A DNA stretch of 64,000 bases from Planctomycetota bacterium (GTDB lineage: Bacteria > Planctomycetota > Planctomycetia > Planctomycetales > Planctomycetaceae), in assembly GCA_022600195.1 (NCBI GenBank), contig JAHZKX010000033.1, forward strand, positions 1 through 64,000, written 5' to 3'. The position numbers and the translations under genes were made by a program. This document shows positions 43,458 to 53,301 of the stretch, in pieces. How positions within the stretch are numbered: the first letter of the stretch is position 1; each line of letters opens with the position of its first letter. Below the pieces are notes generated by a model. It saw nothing but the letters and a program-made list of their open reading frames with translations. It searched no databases and was not told the DNA's origin.

Positions 43458-44783
43458 CTAGCTGAGAAAATCTTCCCATCCCTTACGGAATTTGGAATAG
43501 AGAAACGGTTTTGCTTTGTCGTTTCCTGTCGCCGTTAATGAGGCGGCGTCCCAGTCGAATCCACCTCCCGCGCGGTAGGCGGTGTTTCCCAGCAGGACGG
43601 TTTCGGTTAATGGGCCTGAGTAGTCGAAGTTACAGGTTGCGGTTGTGCCGCCTTTGCAGGCGTCTGTCCATTCTTTGTGGAAGCCGGGCGAATCGGGGAT
43701 GGTCTGTTCGGGCGCCTTAAAGCCTTCATAGGTTTTTTCGGGGAACAGTTTATGAGAGCCGAATCCGGTCAGCAGCATGCCTTTCGAGCCGATAAAGAGC
43801 GTGTTGGCGCCTTTTAATTTCACTCCTTTTTCTTTCAAAACCGCAGGGCCTTTTTTGGACTGATACCAGTGCAGTTTGAGACCGGGCCGTTTGTCGTTCG
43901 CCGGGAAGGCAAAATGGGTATGCATGTCGGTGGGAGTTCGCTCTGCATCGATTTCTGGTCCTGAAGCATCAACGCGTGTGGGATATTTCAGGTCGAGGGC
44001 CCAGTAAGGGATGTCCAGAATGTGGCAACCGAAGTTACCGGTTTCCCCGGTGCCATAATCCCACCAGAAACGCCAGTTGTAAGGCGCCAGTGCACCATCG
44101 CCTTTGGCATTCAGAGCGTACGGGCGAAATTTTGCAGGACCAATCCACAGGTCCCAGTCGAGCGTTTTTGGCGGAGGTACCGTTTTCACAGGTTGGGCCG
44201 GCATGCCACGATTGGAAGCGATCCAGCTGTGAACTTCAGTCACATCACCGATCGCGCCGGACTTGATGAGTTCGACCACACGATGCATGTTTGCCAGAGC
44301 ATGCCGCTGCATTCCCAGTTGTGTCGCCAGATTCTTTTTGGCGGCGAGTTTGGTCATCTCGCGCACTTCCCAGACGGAATGAGCCATCGGTTTTTCGCAG
44401 TAAAGATGTTTGCCCATCGTCATCGCCATCATTGAGGGATGGAAGTGTGTATGGTCGGGCGTACTCACCACGACGGCGTCGATCTGATTTTCCATCGAAT
44501 CCAGCATGCGGCGGAAGTCGGTATATTTTTTTGCTTTCGGAAAACGTTCGTAGGCGTTTCCCGCACGTTTGTCATCAATATCACACAAAGCGACAATATT
44601 ATCTGTCTTCGCGACGGCATTCAAATTGGCCACCCCACGGCCACCAATGCCGATCACCGCGACGTTCAATTTTTCATTCGCGGCTGCGCGCGTTGATTGA
44701 GTCGAAGTTCCCAGCCAGAGACCGGCTCCTAAAGCAGCGCTGATTTGTAAAGCTTCGCGACGATTGAAATGTTGGTCGGTCAT
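43458..44783 (-). CDS. Gfo/Idh/MocA family oxidoreductase with Tat leader
   Basis: An exported NAD(P)-dependent oxidoreductase-like protein of about 441 aa. ATG 44783 is chosen because AGGAG lies 7 bases upstream. The twin-arginine leader begins FNRREALQISAALGAGLWLG. The Rossmann motif is VAVIGIGGRGVANL, and the catalytic EKP motif is intact (YCEKPMAHSVWEVREM; E135-K136-P137 counted from 44798). The C-terminal domain carries NWRFWWDYGTGETGNFGCHILD, with the catalytic H..D region. Members oxidise or reduce sugars and inositols; the substrate is unknown. Its last 225 coding bases are duplicated at 42211-42435. Unlike the protein at 8575, this one keeps the catalytic lysine. Confidence 0.92.
   Translation of the reverse strand: MTDQHFNRREALQISAALGAGLWLGTSTQSTRAAANEKLNVAVIGIGGRGVANLNAVAKTDNIVALCDIDDKRAGNAYERFPKAKKYTDFRRMLDSMENQIDAVVVSTPDHTHFHPSMMAMTMGKHLYCEKPMAHSVWEVREMTKLAAKKNLATQLGMQRHALANMHRVVELIKSGAIGDVTEVHSWIASNRGMPAQPVKTVPPPKTLDWDLWIGPAKFRPYALNAKGDGALAPYNWRFWWDYGTGETGNFGCHILDIPYWALDLKYPTRVDASGPEIDAERTPTDMHTHFAFPANDKRPGLKLHWYQSKKGPAVLKEKGVKLKGANTLFIGSKGMLLTGFGSHKLFPEKTYEGFKAPEQTIPDSPGFHKEWTDACKGGTTATCNFDYSGPLTETVLLGNTAYRAGGGFDWDAASLTATGNDKAKPFLYSKFRKGWEDFLS
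43465..43689. repeat. Direct repeat partner of 42211-42435
   Basis: This is the 3' end of the intact Gfo/Idh/MocA gene. It is an ungapped direct repeat of 42211-42435 at about 89% identity by hand count; the two copies bracket the SDR gene at a distance of 1254 bases. Confidence 0.9.
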
Positions 44784-44967
44784 AGGGGTTCTCCTCAAGT
44801 TCGATTCGCTGATAAAATTGGCTACGGCAAGTATACACGATGGATGGTTGCAAACAGAATTGTCGTTCAGACTGTAATAGTGAAAATCTGCGTAAATTTA
44901 TTCTCTCTGACTCAGGATTTCTCAACAAGAATGTCGCCAGTTATCCGTAGCTGGTAGAGCGTCAGTC

Positions 44968-47562
44968 TTATTTTTTCAAACGAGACTGCATTTCATCATA
45001 ACGGCTTTTCATATCGGGGTTGCCCAAATCCGGGTAGAGCAGTCTGGTGACGCCGAGTAGTTTTTTTGCTTCTGCTTCGTTACCGGAGCCGAACAAGGTC
45101 TGAATGAGATGCAGTCTGATATCCAGCCAGGGAAGCGTGCCCGGTTTTTCTGCTGTGATCAGAGATTGCCATTTTTGGGATGCCTGCTGCAGACATTGTT
45201 TGGTGCCGCAGCGTTCCAGGAGAAGTGCAACCTGCCTGATGAGCGAAGCATCTTTGGGAGAGTGTTTTAACAGAGTTTGATAATACTCAAGGGCTCTGAT
45301 GGGCTGATCAATGGCCAGATAGGCTTCTGCCAGACAGAGGTCCAGGCGATTGGCCTGTTGCGGTTTTAATGAGTCACGTCGACTCGCCAGTTTCTCTGCC
45401 GATTTTAATTGCAGCATTCCCAGCTCCCTGCGGACTTCCGGCGTTAAATCCAGATTGATCTGTGATATGCCATTCAGAACAGAGAGTAGTTCATCGGTGC
45501 CGGCGGTTTCCAGACTTTCTACCAGTGACTGAGCGGCTGAGGGCTTGCCTTGTCCGGCCAGCGCAATAATCTGGAGTCTGAGAGCCTGATTGGAAAGGTC
45601 ATTCCATTTTTTGATTTCCTGGACCATTTGAGAAATACTGGATTCCGAACGTTCACTGTTGCGTTTTAATTTCGCAACCACAGCTTTAGTCATATGAACG
45701 ATCAGCTCTAACAGTCGGTTGGCTTTCGCGTAGAGAGGGGGTGTGTCGTTCAGGTAAATGCGCGTCAGTCGCAAAGCAATTTCTGCCTGAGATTGGCCTT
45801 TCGCATTGTCCGTTTGATCGGGAAAATCAGCGAGAAACTGTTCCAGCACTTCAATGGCTTCCTGACGCCAGGCTTTGGTTGGTTTCTTTAAGGATGTCAA
45901 TCGAAGTAAAATATTTTCATAGCAGCGGGCAATTCCCAGATGCGCGTCAGCTGCTTTCGCGTGCTTATCGGGAATTTCCGAATACAACACCAGCGCTTTT
46001 GAATATTGCAAGCGCGATTCTTCCAGGCGCGCCAGCATCCAGCCTGCTTCATAAAAACTGTCACTATTGGGAAATTGGTTTCGAACACGTTCCAGCGCAG
46101 TCGTATAGGCGAGCCGTCGTGACTTCGTTCGACTTTGTGTATAGAGCTGTCCCAGACACCATGCCGCCAGCAGGCCAGCGTCGGCTGCTTTGGGCGCTGT
46201 TTGGTAACGTAATGACAGTGATTGAAACTGCGCTGCCGCCTGCTGAAATTGTTTGGCTCTTAACTGCAATGAAGCGCTTGTGAATCCCAGTTCAAAAGCC
46301 AGATCAGCATTGCCTTGTTCGGCTGCCTGTGTTGCGACCCGTTCATACGCGGCGATCGCCTGTTCGACTTTCCCCTGTGAGTACAACAACTGTGCCTGCT
46401 TCAAGTTTTGAGAAATCTCACTGCCATACTGGTCTATCTGGTTTTGCTGATTCACGAGCATACGTGTCCGTTGTGCCCAGTAACCGGGTTGAGCTTTCCA
46501 GAGCTGCTGCGATCGTGTTTCAATTTGCTGCCAGATTTCCTCTGCCAGAGATTGCTGTTTCTTTTCCATCGCGATTTTTCTGAGTCGAATGAGAGCATTC
46601 ACTTCCAGGTAGCCCAGTTCGCTCGAGTAGTGCCCCTGATCCTGGCGGAATTTGATGATTTGCGTCGCCGCCAGTTGTGCTTTATTCTCAGCCAGCAAAA
46701 CCCGTATCGATTCCACAAAGATCGGCTCATTCAGGTATGCTGGCGGGTGTTCTTTAACGAGTGCTTTAATTGCGCGGACTGCTGCAGAAAAATCTCCGTT
46801 GATCCGATCACATTGAATCAGTGCCAGCTTGCTCATCCATGTCACTTGCAGAGTGGAAGCCCGTCTGGATAGTGGTTCGAGATATTTGCTGGCAGCCTGG
46901 AGTTGCATTTTTCTTTGTGGGCTTTGTTCATCATATAAATCAGCCAGTTTGATTTTTGTTTGTGCAATCAGTAGTTGAAAATCCAGCAGTGTGTCGCGGA
47001 TCGTGGCTGTATTGAGAACGGTAAAGTTTTGATAGGAGCCGGCTTTTTTTAAAAGACGTTGCAATTGTACTTCTGCCTGAGTCAACTCGGGAATGGCCTG
47101 AGCCAGCTTCGACATCGCTGATTTTTTCAGTGTTTCATTGAAGGGAATGGCTTTAGATTGCCAGTAGAATATTTCTGCTTTCTGGGCGGCAATGCGGGCG
47201 TGTTCGGCGTTAAAGACAGGTGCATCAGCCCAGTTTGGGTGATCCTTTATAATTTGTGAGAGTGTGTTTTGAGCCCGATTCCAGAGCTCGCTTTGTTCAT
47301 TGCCTTCAGCAACCATCGCGTGTGCCGCTAAGGTGCGCGACAGTTCCAGGGTAGTGCGGGCACGATCGGTGTCGGAAAGTCGAGGCTCAGCCAGACGGCT
47401 TAAGCAATATCCTTCAGCGATCCCAAACAGATGTCGTTGCCTTAACCCTTCGAAATAAGAATGCGTAGGATCATCTGTTCCATGTAGATCAGGGGATGCA
47501 CCAATGACAATGAGACAACAGAGAAACCATCGCCGCGCAGACCTGTAATGCAAGACAGACAT
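44968..47562 (-). CDS. Secreted TPR-repeat protein
   Basis: A large helical protein (876 aa from 47598; 864 from ATG 47562, which places the signal peptide RWFLCCLIVIGASP at the N-terminus). No clear ribosome site decides between them. Most of the sequence consists of TPR-like helix pairs, for example GKVEQAIAAYERVATQAAEQ, ADLAFELGFTSASLQL, YSKALVLYSEIPDKHAKA, and near the C-terminus QPIRALEYYQTLLKHSPKD. Such proteins act as periplasmic assembly or interaction scaffolds. It lies 183 bases or less downstream of the STK gene on the same strand and may be co-transcribed. No enzymatic motif is seen. Confidence 0.85.
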   Translation of the reverse strand: MSVLHYRSARRWFLCCLIVIGASPDLHGTDDPTHSYFEGLRQRHLFGIAEGYCLSRLAEPRLSDTDRARTTLELSRTLAAHAMVAEGNEQSELWNRAQNTLSQIIKDHPNWADAPVFNAEHARIAAQKAEIFYWQSKAIPFNETLKKSAMSKLAQAIPELTQAEVQLQRLLKKAGSYQNFTVLNTATIRDTLLDFQLLIAQTKIKLADLYDEQSPQRKMQLQAASKYLEPLSRRASTLQVTWMSKLALIQCDRINGDFSAAVRAIKALVKEHPPAYLNEPIFVESIRVLLAENKAQLAATQIIKFRQDQGHYSSELGYLEVNALIRLRKIAMEKKQQSLAEEIWQQIETRSQQLWKAQPGYWAQRTRMLVNQQNQIDQYGSEISQNLKQAQLLYSQGKVEQAIAAYERVATQAAEQGNADLAFELGFTSASLQLRAKQFQQAAAQFQSLSLRYQTAPKAADAGLLAAWCLGQLYTQSRTKSRRLAYTTALERVRNQFPNSDSFYEAGWMLARLEESRLQYSKALVLYSEIPDKHAKAADAHLGIARCYENILLRLTSLKKPTKAWRQEAIEVLEQFLADFPDQTDNAKGQSQAEIALRLTRIYLNDTPPLYAKANRLLELIVHMTKAVVAKLKRNSERSESSISQMVQEIKKWNDLSNQALRLQIIALAGQGKPSAAQSLVESLETAGTDELLSVLNGISQINLDLTPEVRRELGMLQLKSAEKLASRRDSLKPQQANRLDLCLAEAYLAIDQPIRALEYYQTLLKHSPKDASLIRQVALLLERCGTKQCLQQASQKWQSLITAEKPGTLPWLDIRLHLIQTLFGSGNEAEAKKLLGVTRLLYPDLGNPDMKSRYDEMQSRLKK

Positions 47563-47744
47563 GAAAAGGGTTTCAGTTTGTTTTGATCGACGGAGCATAT
47601 GATATTTCGAGCAGGCAAAGTTTGGCAGAGGCTACAAGAACCCTGCTTCAAAACCGATTATGACCAGTGTCATCATACACATCACAGGCGATTTCTCACA
47701 GGCCTGATTTTGAGGGCCTGTTGAAACCTGCTACAGAAATATCC

Positions 47745-50693
47745 CTACTCTGTTTTAGGTGCTTTGATGATCCGTGGCAGTTCTGGGAGAACGGCCAGAT
47801 CAGCACCGGCGTTAGTGCGATCAATGGCAGTTATGGTCAGACTGCCGTCAGTCGGCTGATTAAACTGAAGTTGTTCAGCCTGCAATTCAGAGCAGGGGGT
47901 GCTGATCAGTTTCTGGTGATCAATGATCCAGGGGATTTTCATTTGAAAGCTGTTTGCATCTGCAGAAAGTCCCCAGTTGTCTTTCCAGTCAAGTGCATCC
48001 AGGGATAGAGTTCTCATTGTTACCTGTTGCGATCGAATCGTCCAGAATGTTTTGAAGCCATCGTAATAATTGTTGGAGCCTCTCCAGGATAATAGTTTCT
48101 GACGAAAATCATTTTCGTTCGTCTTTCCTTTCATCAAAACAAAGGATGCATCGGTTCTTGAAACGAAAATAGTATTACGGGCAGAGATATGGAGGGGAAT
48201 TAATTCTCGTGGGATGGTTCCACTGTCTATCACAGCCAGACCATTTCCCAGTACAAAAGTGGAGTGATTCAAAACCAATTCGAGGTGATCGCCTTCTGTC
48301 GGTTTGTTATTGCTGCCAACAAGTTCAATCAATGATTGCGCAAGCATGAAAGTAGAATTGGTAAGTTCCAGACGAAGGGGAGCCGTTTCCCGGATCGAAA
48401 AAGCGTGGCCGTCGCAGCGTAGAATCGAGTTAACCACTTCGATGAATGTCGATTCTTTCACCGGTCGTTTACCCATCATGGATTCATCATCTAAGCCCTG
48501 ATTGATGGGTTCATTCAGTTCAAAGAGCGTTACCTGCTGATCGGTGGTATTGGAACATGTGACCGTTACCTGATGTAAGCGGATGTCGTGCGCATTTTTT
48601 AAGGAAAAGATGGCCCAGGAATCGGAAATCAGATCTTTCACATCGACCATGATGCCCAGTTCAAACAGTTCCAGAGAGCCATTGCCCACTTGAATCATGT
48701 GCGTCTGAAAACCTTCTGCCGGTTCTTCCACGGATTCAAACAGCAAAACCGGTTTACGATCTTTGGCAGCCCGAATACGAACACGTTTATTATTGATGTG
48801 GATGGGTGCTTCTTTGCGAATACCGGTAAACCCAAGTTCGATGATACTTCCGTCAACGGCAGCAGCACACGCCGCATTAAGTGTTTTGAAATCTTGACCG
48901 GGTGTACCATCCGGCTTGATGATCGTGATTGCGGGGATCTCGATTTTTTGTATTTCGCTGTCATTGTTTTTCGGAAACAGTTCTGGGGCTTCATTGGTTT
49001 GATTGTTGGAACGAGGAGCCAGAGGAATCATCGTTTTATTCTGGCCATTATTATTTGATAATGCCAGTTTCGATTCAGAATCGTTATTCAGGAGCACTCG
49101 ATTTTCGGGTGCTTTATTAGAGTCGATCAAATCACTAAGTGATTTAGTGGGAGACAAAAGTGGGATGTTAAAAATTTCATTGAAATCTTTTGGGTCCTTG
49201 TCTCCATTCAAGTTTTCTATTTTTGTTTCAACGGGTTTTTTTGAATCAGAACTGGTACTGACCGGACTGGGAGTTTCTACCACTGTATTTTCATTGGAAT
49301 TATTCGGTGGATTGAGAGAGGCGATCTCTGTGCCATCTGCCATCAATTTTGAATTGCCAACGACAGTCTCCGGCTGGGACAGGCTGGGATCAAGATTCTT
49401 CTTTTCGGTATCAATGGCTTTTTGACTGGAAGCTGGTTCTGTCTTTGGGTTTGTGTTTTGTACGACGTTGGCAGGATCAAAACCCGGAAAGTTTTCCAGG
49501 AGTGCGACTACAATTAATAAAACCGCAGCAGTTGCGATCCAGCCAACATGTTTTTCCAGAAATCCGAGTCGTGTACTGGTAGGGGAAGTCCAAACCAGTC
49601 CTTCCGGGTTCACCCCTCGCAAATCGAGCTGGCTGGCGATCTGAATCAAGTGATACATGAGTTCTTCAGGAGTCTGGTAACGATCCTCTGATTCACTGGC
49701 CATCATCTTCTGAACAATCTGGGAAAGTTCGCGTGGCAGCTGTTTATTGATGACTGCCGGATCGGGGACGTTTTTTCCAGAGTGGTCCAATAACTTTTGC
49801 AGAACGGTTCCTTCGCCGTAAGGAGGTTCGCCTGTCAGCATGTGGTACAACGTGCAACCGAGTGAATAGATATCGCTGCGGACATCTACATTGCGCGGGT
49901 CTTTGGCTTGTTCAGGAGAAATATAGTCGAACGTTCCCAAGGTCGTGCCGGCACTGGTGAGGTCAGCAGAAGCGTTGTCACTTTCTTTGCGAGCCAGACC
50001 CAGGTCAACCAGCTTCGCTCTGCCGCCAGGTGTAATGATGATATTTGATGGTTTTATGTCACGGTGAATCACACCCGCCTTATTGATGTGTTTCAGAGCG
50101 GATGCAATCTGCAGGGCGTAATTCACAGCTTCCGCTGCGGGCAGGATGCCGCGCGACTGGATGAGATCTCTGACATTTGTGCCTTTGACGTATTCAAAAG
50201 CAATGAAGTTCAAGCCTTGCGCTTCACCGATGTAAAACACGCGTGAAATATTTTCGTGATCCAAACGTGCTGCTGCTTTAGCCTCGTTTTGAAAACGCTT
50301 GACCGATCCCGCATCGCGTGATTGACCTGGACTCAGAACCTTTAAGGCGACAACCCGGTCGAGACGAGTGTCAATAGCGCGAAAGACGGCCCCCATGCCT
50401 CCGCGGCCGATCCGCTCCCTTATCACAAAATGCTCGAGTTCCATGCCTGCAGGATTGGGGATTTCGGTTTGTGAATCGGGATCATCAATCGTGGGTGGGA
50501 ACAGCCGATTCCAGATAGAGGATCGCGCAAACTGGCTCTGTGAACCACTATTGTCTTGACCGGCGTCATTGATTGCTTCGAGTGGACTGATAATGGTTTC
50601 CGGGCCATCTGCTTCACGAACCGGACGCGCAAAAAACTCCGGTAGCGCTTCCTGGCTTGCTGTTGAGTGGTCAGATTTTTGTTCGGAACTCAT
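47745..50693 (-). CDS. Membrane Ser/Thr protein kinase with large beta-helix-like outer domain
   Basis: A 982-aa protein. Residues 90-350 form a Hanks-type kinase: GRGGMGAVF glycine loop, VALKVL lysine, HRDIKPSNI catalytic loop, DLGLAR in place of DFGLAR, and GTFDYISPEQAKDPR. A membrane segment (VGWIATAAVLLIVVALLENF) lies near residue 385. A Ser/Thr/Asn/Pro-rich linker (about 405-600) leads to an outer domain (about 605-940) with short repeated strand patterns such as TIIKPDGTPGQDFKTLNAA, KRVRIRAAKD and LELTNSTFML, consistent with a right-handed beta-helix. It likely senses an extracytoplasmic signal, perhaps with the adjacent TPR protein. Confidence 0.9.
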   Translation of the reverse strand: MSSEQKSDHSTASQEALPEFFARPVREADGPETIISPLEAINDAGQDNSGSQSQFARSSIWNRLFPPTIDDPDSQTEIPNPAGMELEHFVIRERIGRGGMGAVFRAIDTRLDRVVALKVLSPGQSRDAGSVKRFQNEAKAAARLDHENISRVFYIGEAQGLNFIAFEYVKGTNVRDLIQSRGILPAAEAVNYALQIASALKHINKAGVIHRDIKPSNIIITPGGRAKLVDLGLARKESDNASADLTSAGTTLGTFDYISPEQAKDPRNVDVRSDIYSLGCTLYHMLTGEPPYGEGTVLQKLLDHSGKNVPDPAVINKQLPRELSQIVQKMMASESEDRYQTPEELMYHLIQIASQLDLRGVNPEGLVWTSPTSTRLGFLEKHVGWIATAAVLLIVVALLENFPGFDPANVVQNTNPKTEPASSQKAIDTEKKNLDPSLSQPETVVGNSKLMADGTEIASLNPPNNSNENTVVETPSPVSTSSDSKKPVETKIENLNGDKDPKDFNEIFNIPLLSPTKSLSDLIDSNKAPENRVLLNNDSESKLALSNNNGQNKTMIPLAPRSNNQTNEAPELFPKNNDSEIQKIEIPAITIIKPDGTPGQDFKTLNAACAAAVDGSIIELGFTGIRKEAPIHINNKRVRIRAAKDRKPVLLFESVEEPAEGFQTHMIQVGNGSLELFELGIMVDVKDLISDSWAIFSLKNAHDIRLHQVTVTCSNTTDQQVTLFELNEPINQGLDDESMMGKRPVKESTFIEVVNSILRCDGHAFSIRETAPLRLELTNSTFMLAQSLIELVGSNNKPTEGDHLELVLNHSTFVLGNGLAVIDSGTIPRELIPLHISARNTIFVSRTDASFVLMKGKTNENDFRQKLLSWRGSNNYYDGFKTFWTIRSQQVTMRTLSLDALDWKDNWGLSADANSFQMKIPWIIDHQKLISTPCSELQAEQLQFNQPTDGSLTITAIDRTNAGADLAVLPELPRIIKAPKTE

Positions 50694-51197
50694 GATGAAA
50701 AGTTCACTTTAAAAATAGCTTTGATTCCACGCTTGAAATGATATCGAACGCCTGATTGAGATGGCAACAGCGTAATTCAGAAACACATCGATTGCAGGAA
50801 ACCTGTAATGGATACCCAAGTACAGTCTGTCTGCCGAAGTACATTGAAAAGCACTTTTAAATCTCAATAGCCCTAAGTCTTATGAATATAGCAGTTTAAA
50901 GATATTTGGCTGCATTAGCTTTTGAAAAGCCGGTCTCAGAAAATAGAGTTGCATTTCAGTTATAGAAAGGAATGGAATTTATTAAGTAAGAGCTGTTTAT
51001 ATAATACGCGCTGAACCGAGCATTCGTTCTGAGAAAAAGCCAATTTCCCTGAATTTCATCCAATTTTTTGAACCAGTGAGTTTGGCACTGATTAATCTGG
51101 CTGTTGGCGTTTTCAGGCTTATGGAGGCACGAACGTTTCGCAAGGGGGGAAAGATGCAAGCAGACCCGGAACAAATCAGAAGTAACTACCATCGGTT
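50694..51197. other. Intergenic region, no gene seen
   Basis: This 504-base AT-rich stretch lies between the FliN-like gene and the kinase gene, both on the reverse strand. The only frame of note (50956-51192, reverse) lacks protein-like composition. It presumably contains the kinase promoter. Confidence 0.4.
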
Positions 51198-52085
51198 CTA
51201 AAATTCGATGATTTTGGACTCGAATTCATTCTTGAATCCAACCTGGTCTATTTTCAGACCAAAGTTTTCTCCAATTTTGACTGCCTCGCCCTGGCAATAC
51301 ACCTGATTATTGATATAGAGTTCCAACGGATCTTCGCAAGGCTTATCGAAGGCAATGAGCGACCCGGGGCAAATTGAGAGCAGCTGTTTCAGTTCAATTT
51401 TTTTGTTCGCCAGTCTTACAATCGCTTGAATGGGCAACTTGCTGATACGGTGAAATGGACTCTGGTCCGAATTAGAAGAAGATGCGTGGCTCATGGGTGA
51501 TGTGGTCTGAGCAGGTTCTTCGGATGCCGCCTCCGGTTGTGAAGGTGGATCTGCTTTCGTTGTTTCTGTAACAGGCGGTTTCGTCAGTGGCCATATTACA
51601 GGGATCACAGCACTCGGGCTCTGGCCGTCGCTTTCATCTTCTGCAGGGAACAAATTGATTCGCAGCAATGCGGCCCAATCACTGGGGGCAGCTTGCTTGA
51701 CTTCATTTAATAAACTATCAACATAATACGTTTTAAACTCATCAACGTCACCTAAATCCATGGGGATCAGGTTCATTGATAATTCCAGTGCCAATGTTTG
51801 TAATCGGGATGATTCCGAATCTCCCGGATTCGTGTACCAGTCTGGTAAAGGAACATTTGCAGGGATGAGCCCTGCCATTGCTTCCTCACCAATTTGAAAC
51901 AGGGTAATCAAACCTGGTCCCTGAAATGCTTCTTCTAATTCTTCCTCTGACCAGACGCCCGATTCTCCCATTTCCAGTCGATATTTGAGATCGAAACACT
52001 GATTGAAGGAATCAGAAAGTGCAGGCATACTTTCGCCAGCGAAGGTAACGATCGCTTCTACATTTTCCTGGTTGAAACCTGACAT
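51198..52085 (-). CDS. FliM/FliN family protein (SPOA domain)
   Basis: A 295-aa cytoplasmic protein. Residues 222-290 form a C-terminal SPOA (FliN-type) domain: LPIQAIVRLANKKIELKQLL, ICPGSLIAFDKPCEDPLELYINN, and GEAVKIGENFGLKI. Residues 1-165 form a separate domain with CheC/FliM-like character (ENVEAIVTFAGESMPALSDSF), and residues 170-215 are a Pro/Ser/Thr-rich linker. FliN-type domains form the flagellar switch C-ring and also occur in injectisomes. It is remote from any flagellar genes in the window, so assignment to the motor switch is inferred from the domain alone. FliY-like architecture (CheC-like domain plus FliN domain) is the closest match. Confidence 0.8.
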   Translation of the reverse strand: MSGFNQENVEAIVTFAGESMPALSDSFNQCFDLKYRLEMGESGVWSEEELEEAFQGPGLITLFQIGEEAMAGLIPANVPLPDWYTNPGDSESSRLQTLALELSMNLIPMDLGDVDEFKTYYVDSLLNEVKQAAPSDWAALLRINLFPAEDESDGQSPSAVIPVIWPLTKPPVTETTKADPPSQPEAASEEPAQTTSPMSHASSSNSDQSPFHRISKLPIQAIVRLANKKIELKQLLSICPGSLIAFDKPCEDPLELYINNQVYCQGEAVKIGENFGLKIDQVGFKNEFESKIIEF

Positions 52086-52238
52086 TTCTGATTAATAAAG
52101 TCCTATAGGGTGATGTCCTGTTCACTGGAATTGGACAGTCACAGTTCTCGGGAGCAATTTCTCCTTAATTCATTCAATCGACCACTTGAAATTTAGTTCT
52201 TCACTCTAAATCGGCAAACTTCGCTTATTCGGAAAAGA

Positions 52239-52267
52239 TTGACATTTCTTTGAGAGCAAAATGAAAT
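52239..52267 (+). promoter_or_regulatory. Sigma-70-like promoter candidate
   Basis: A perfect -35 TTGACA (52239-52244) is followed after 17 bases by TGAAAT (52262-52267, 4 of 6 matches to TATAAT). It would start transcription near 52274, about 185 bases before the AIM24-type gene. The rest of 52086-52459 shows nothing else I can name. Confidence 0.45.
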
Positions 52268-52459
52268 CTTTAATCTTTCAGAAGGTCATTCACGTTTTGA
52301 GTGACATGAAGCCAAACTGGAAAAGCGATGTGTACAGAATCGCGAGCACATCTCGTTGAACCGGAGCAGTTTCAAGACAATGAAACCTGGTCCAGAGATT
52401 CCCAGTGACGCTACGATAAATCTGAATATAGAAACTTGCTTGAGAGAATGAGGTAAACA

Positions 52460-53248
52460 ATGCAGTGTCATGAAGTTGATTACGAAATATTTGGTTCTGA
52501 TCTTCAGATGGTGGAAATCATTCTTGATTCGGGTGAGTCGGTGGTTGCAGAAGCCGGGAGCATGAATTACATGGAAGAGGGTATACGCTTTGAAGCGAGA
52601 ATGGGAGATGGCTCTCAGCCCGATCAAGGATTTCTGGGTAAAATTTTTAAGGCAGGAAAACGTGTTTTGTCGGGAGAGTCCTTATTCATGACTCACTTTA
52701 CAAACGAAGCAGAACGCGAACAGAGAGTCGCCTTTGCTGCGCCTTATCCGGGCAAGATTATCGCCATTGATATGGACAAAATCGGGGGCTCACTCACTTG
52801 TCAGAAAGATTCATTTCTTTGTGCAGCATTAGGTACTGAAGTGACCATGGCATTTACCAAGCGTCTGGGAACCGGTTTCTTTGGGGGTGAAGGTTTCATC
52901 TTACAGAAACTGCGCGGTGATGGAATGGCGTTTGTGCATGCCGGGGGGACAGTCACGAAAAAGAAACTGGCGGGCGAAACATTACGTGTAGATACCGGTT
53001 GCATTGTCGCATTTACGGGTGACATCGATTACAGCATCGAACGAGCCGGAAATCTAAAATCAATGGTCCTGGGAGGCGAAGGCCTGTTTCTGGCGACCTT
53101 GAAAGGACATGGAACAGTACTGCTTCAAAGTCTACCTTTTTCCCGGTTGGCAGAACGTGTTCTGGCTCATGCTCCTTCCGCCGGTGGTTCCTCGGTGGGT
53201 GAAGGTTCGGTCCTGGGTGGTCTGGGAGATATGTTTGGTGACCGCTGA
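52460..53248 (+). CDS. TIGR00266/AIM24 family protein
   Basis: A 262-aa cytoplasmic protein of the AIM24 (TIGR00266) family, with a beta-helical TRAP-like fold. Family signatures are [18 protein letters not shown] near the N-terminus, [13 protein letters not shown] (residues 72-84), then [27 protein letters not shown], and [14 protein letters not shown] near the C-terminus. The length is normal. The molecular function of the bacterial family is not established. The downstream DUF3592 membrane protein, 53 bases away, may be in the same transcript. Confidence 0.9.
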   Translation: MQCHEVDYEIFGSDLQMVEIILDSGESVVAEAGSMNYMEEGIRFEARMGDGSQPDQGFLGKIFKAGKRVLSGESLFMTHFTNEAEREQRVAFAAPYPGKIIAIDMDKIGGSLTCQKDSFLCAALGTEVTMAFTKRLGTGFFGGEGFILQKLRGDGMAFVHAGGTVTKKKLAGETLRVDTGCIVAFTGDIDYSIERAGNLKSMVLGGEGLFLATLKGHGTVLLQSLPFSRLAERVLAHAPSAGGSSVGEGSVLGGLGDMFGDR

Positions 53249-53301
53249 ATCAACAGCGCGATCGAAAACATTTTCAACCAGTATTTAAAGGGAGTTATTC
53301 G

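Noticed and set aside
44950..44962. tRNA D-arm-like string agctggtagagcg
   Set aside because: No matching anticodon or T arm follows, and the stop codon of the TPR gene lies at 44968. Chance similarity.
50956..51192. Reverse 78-codon frame in the intergenic region
   Set aside because: No ribosome site, low-complexity AT-rich sequence and no known similarity.
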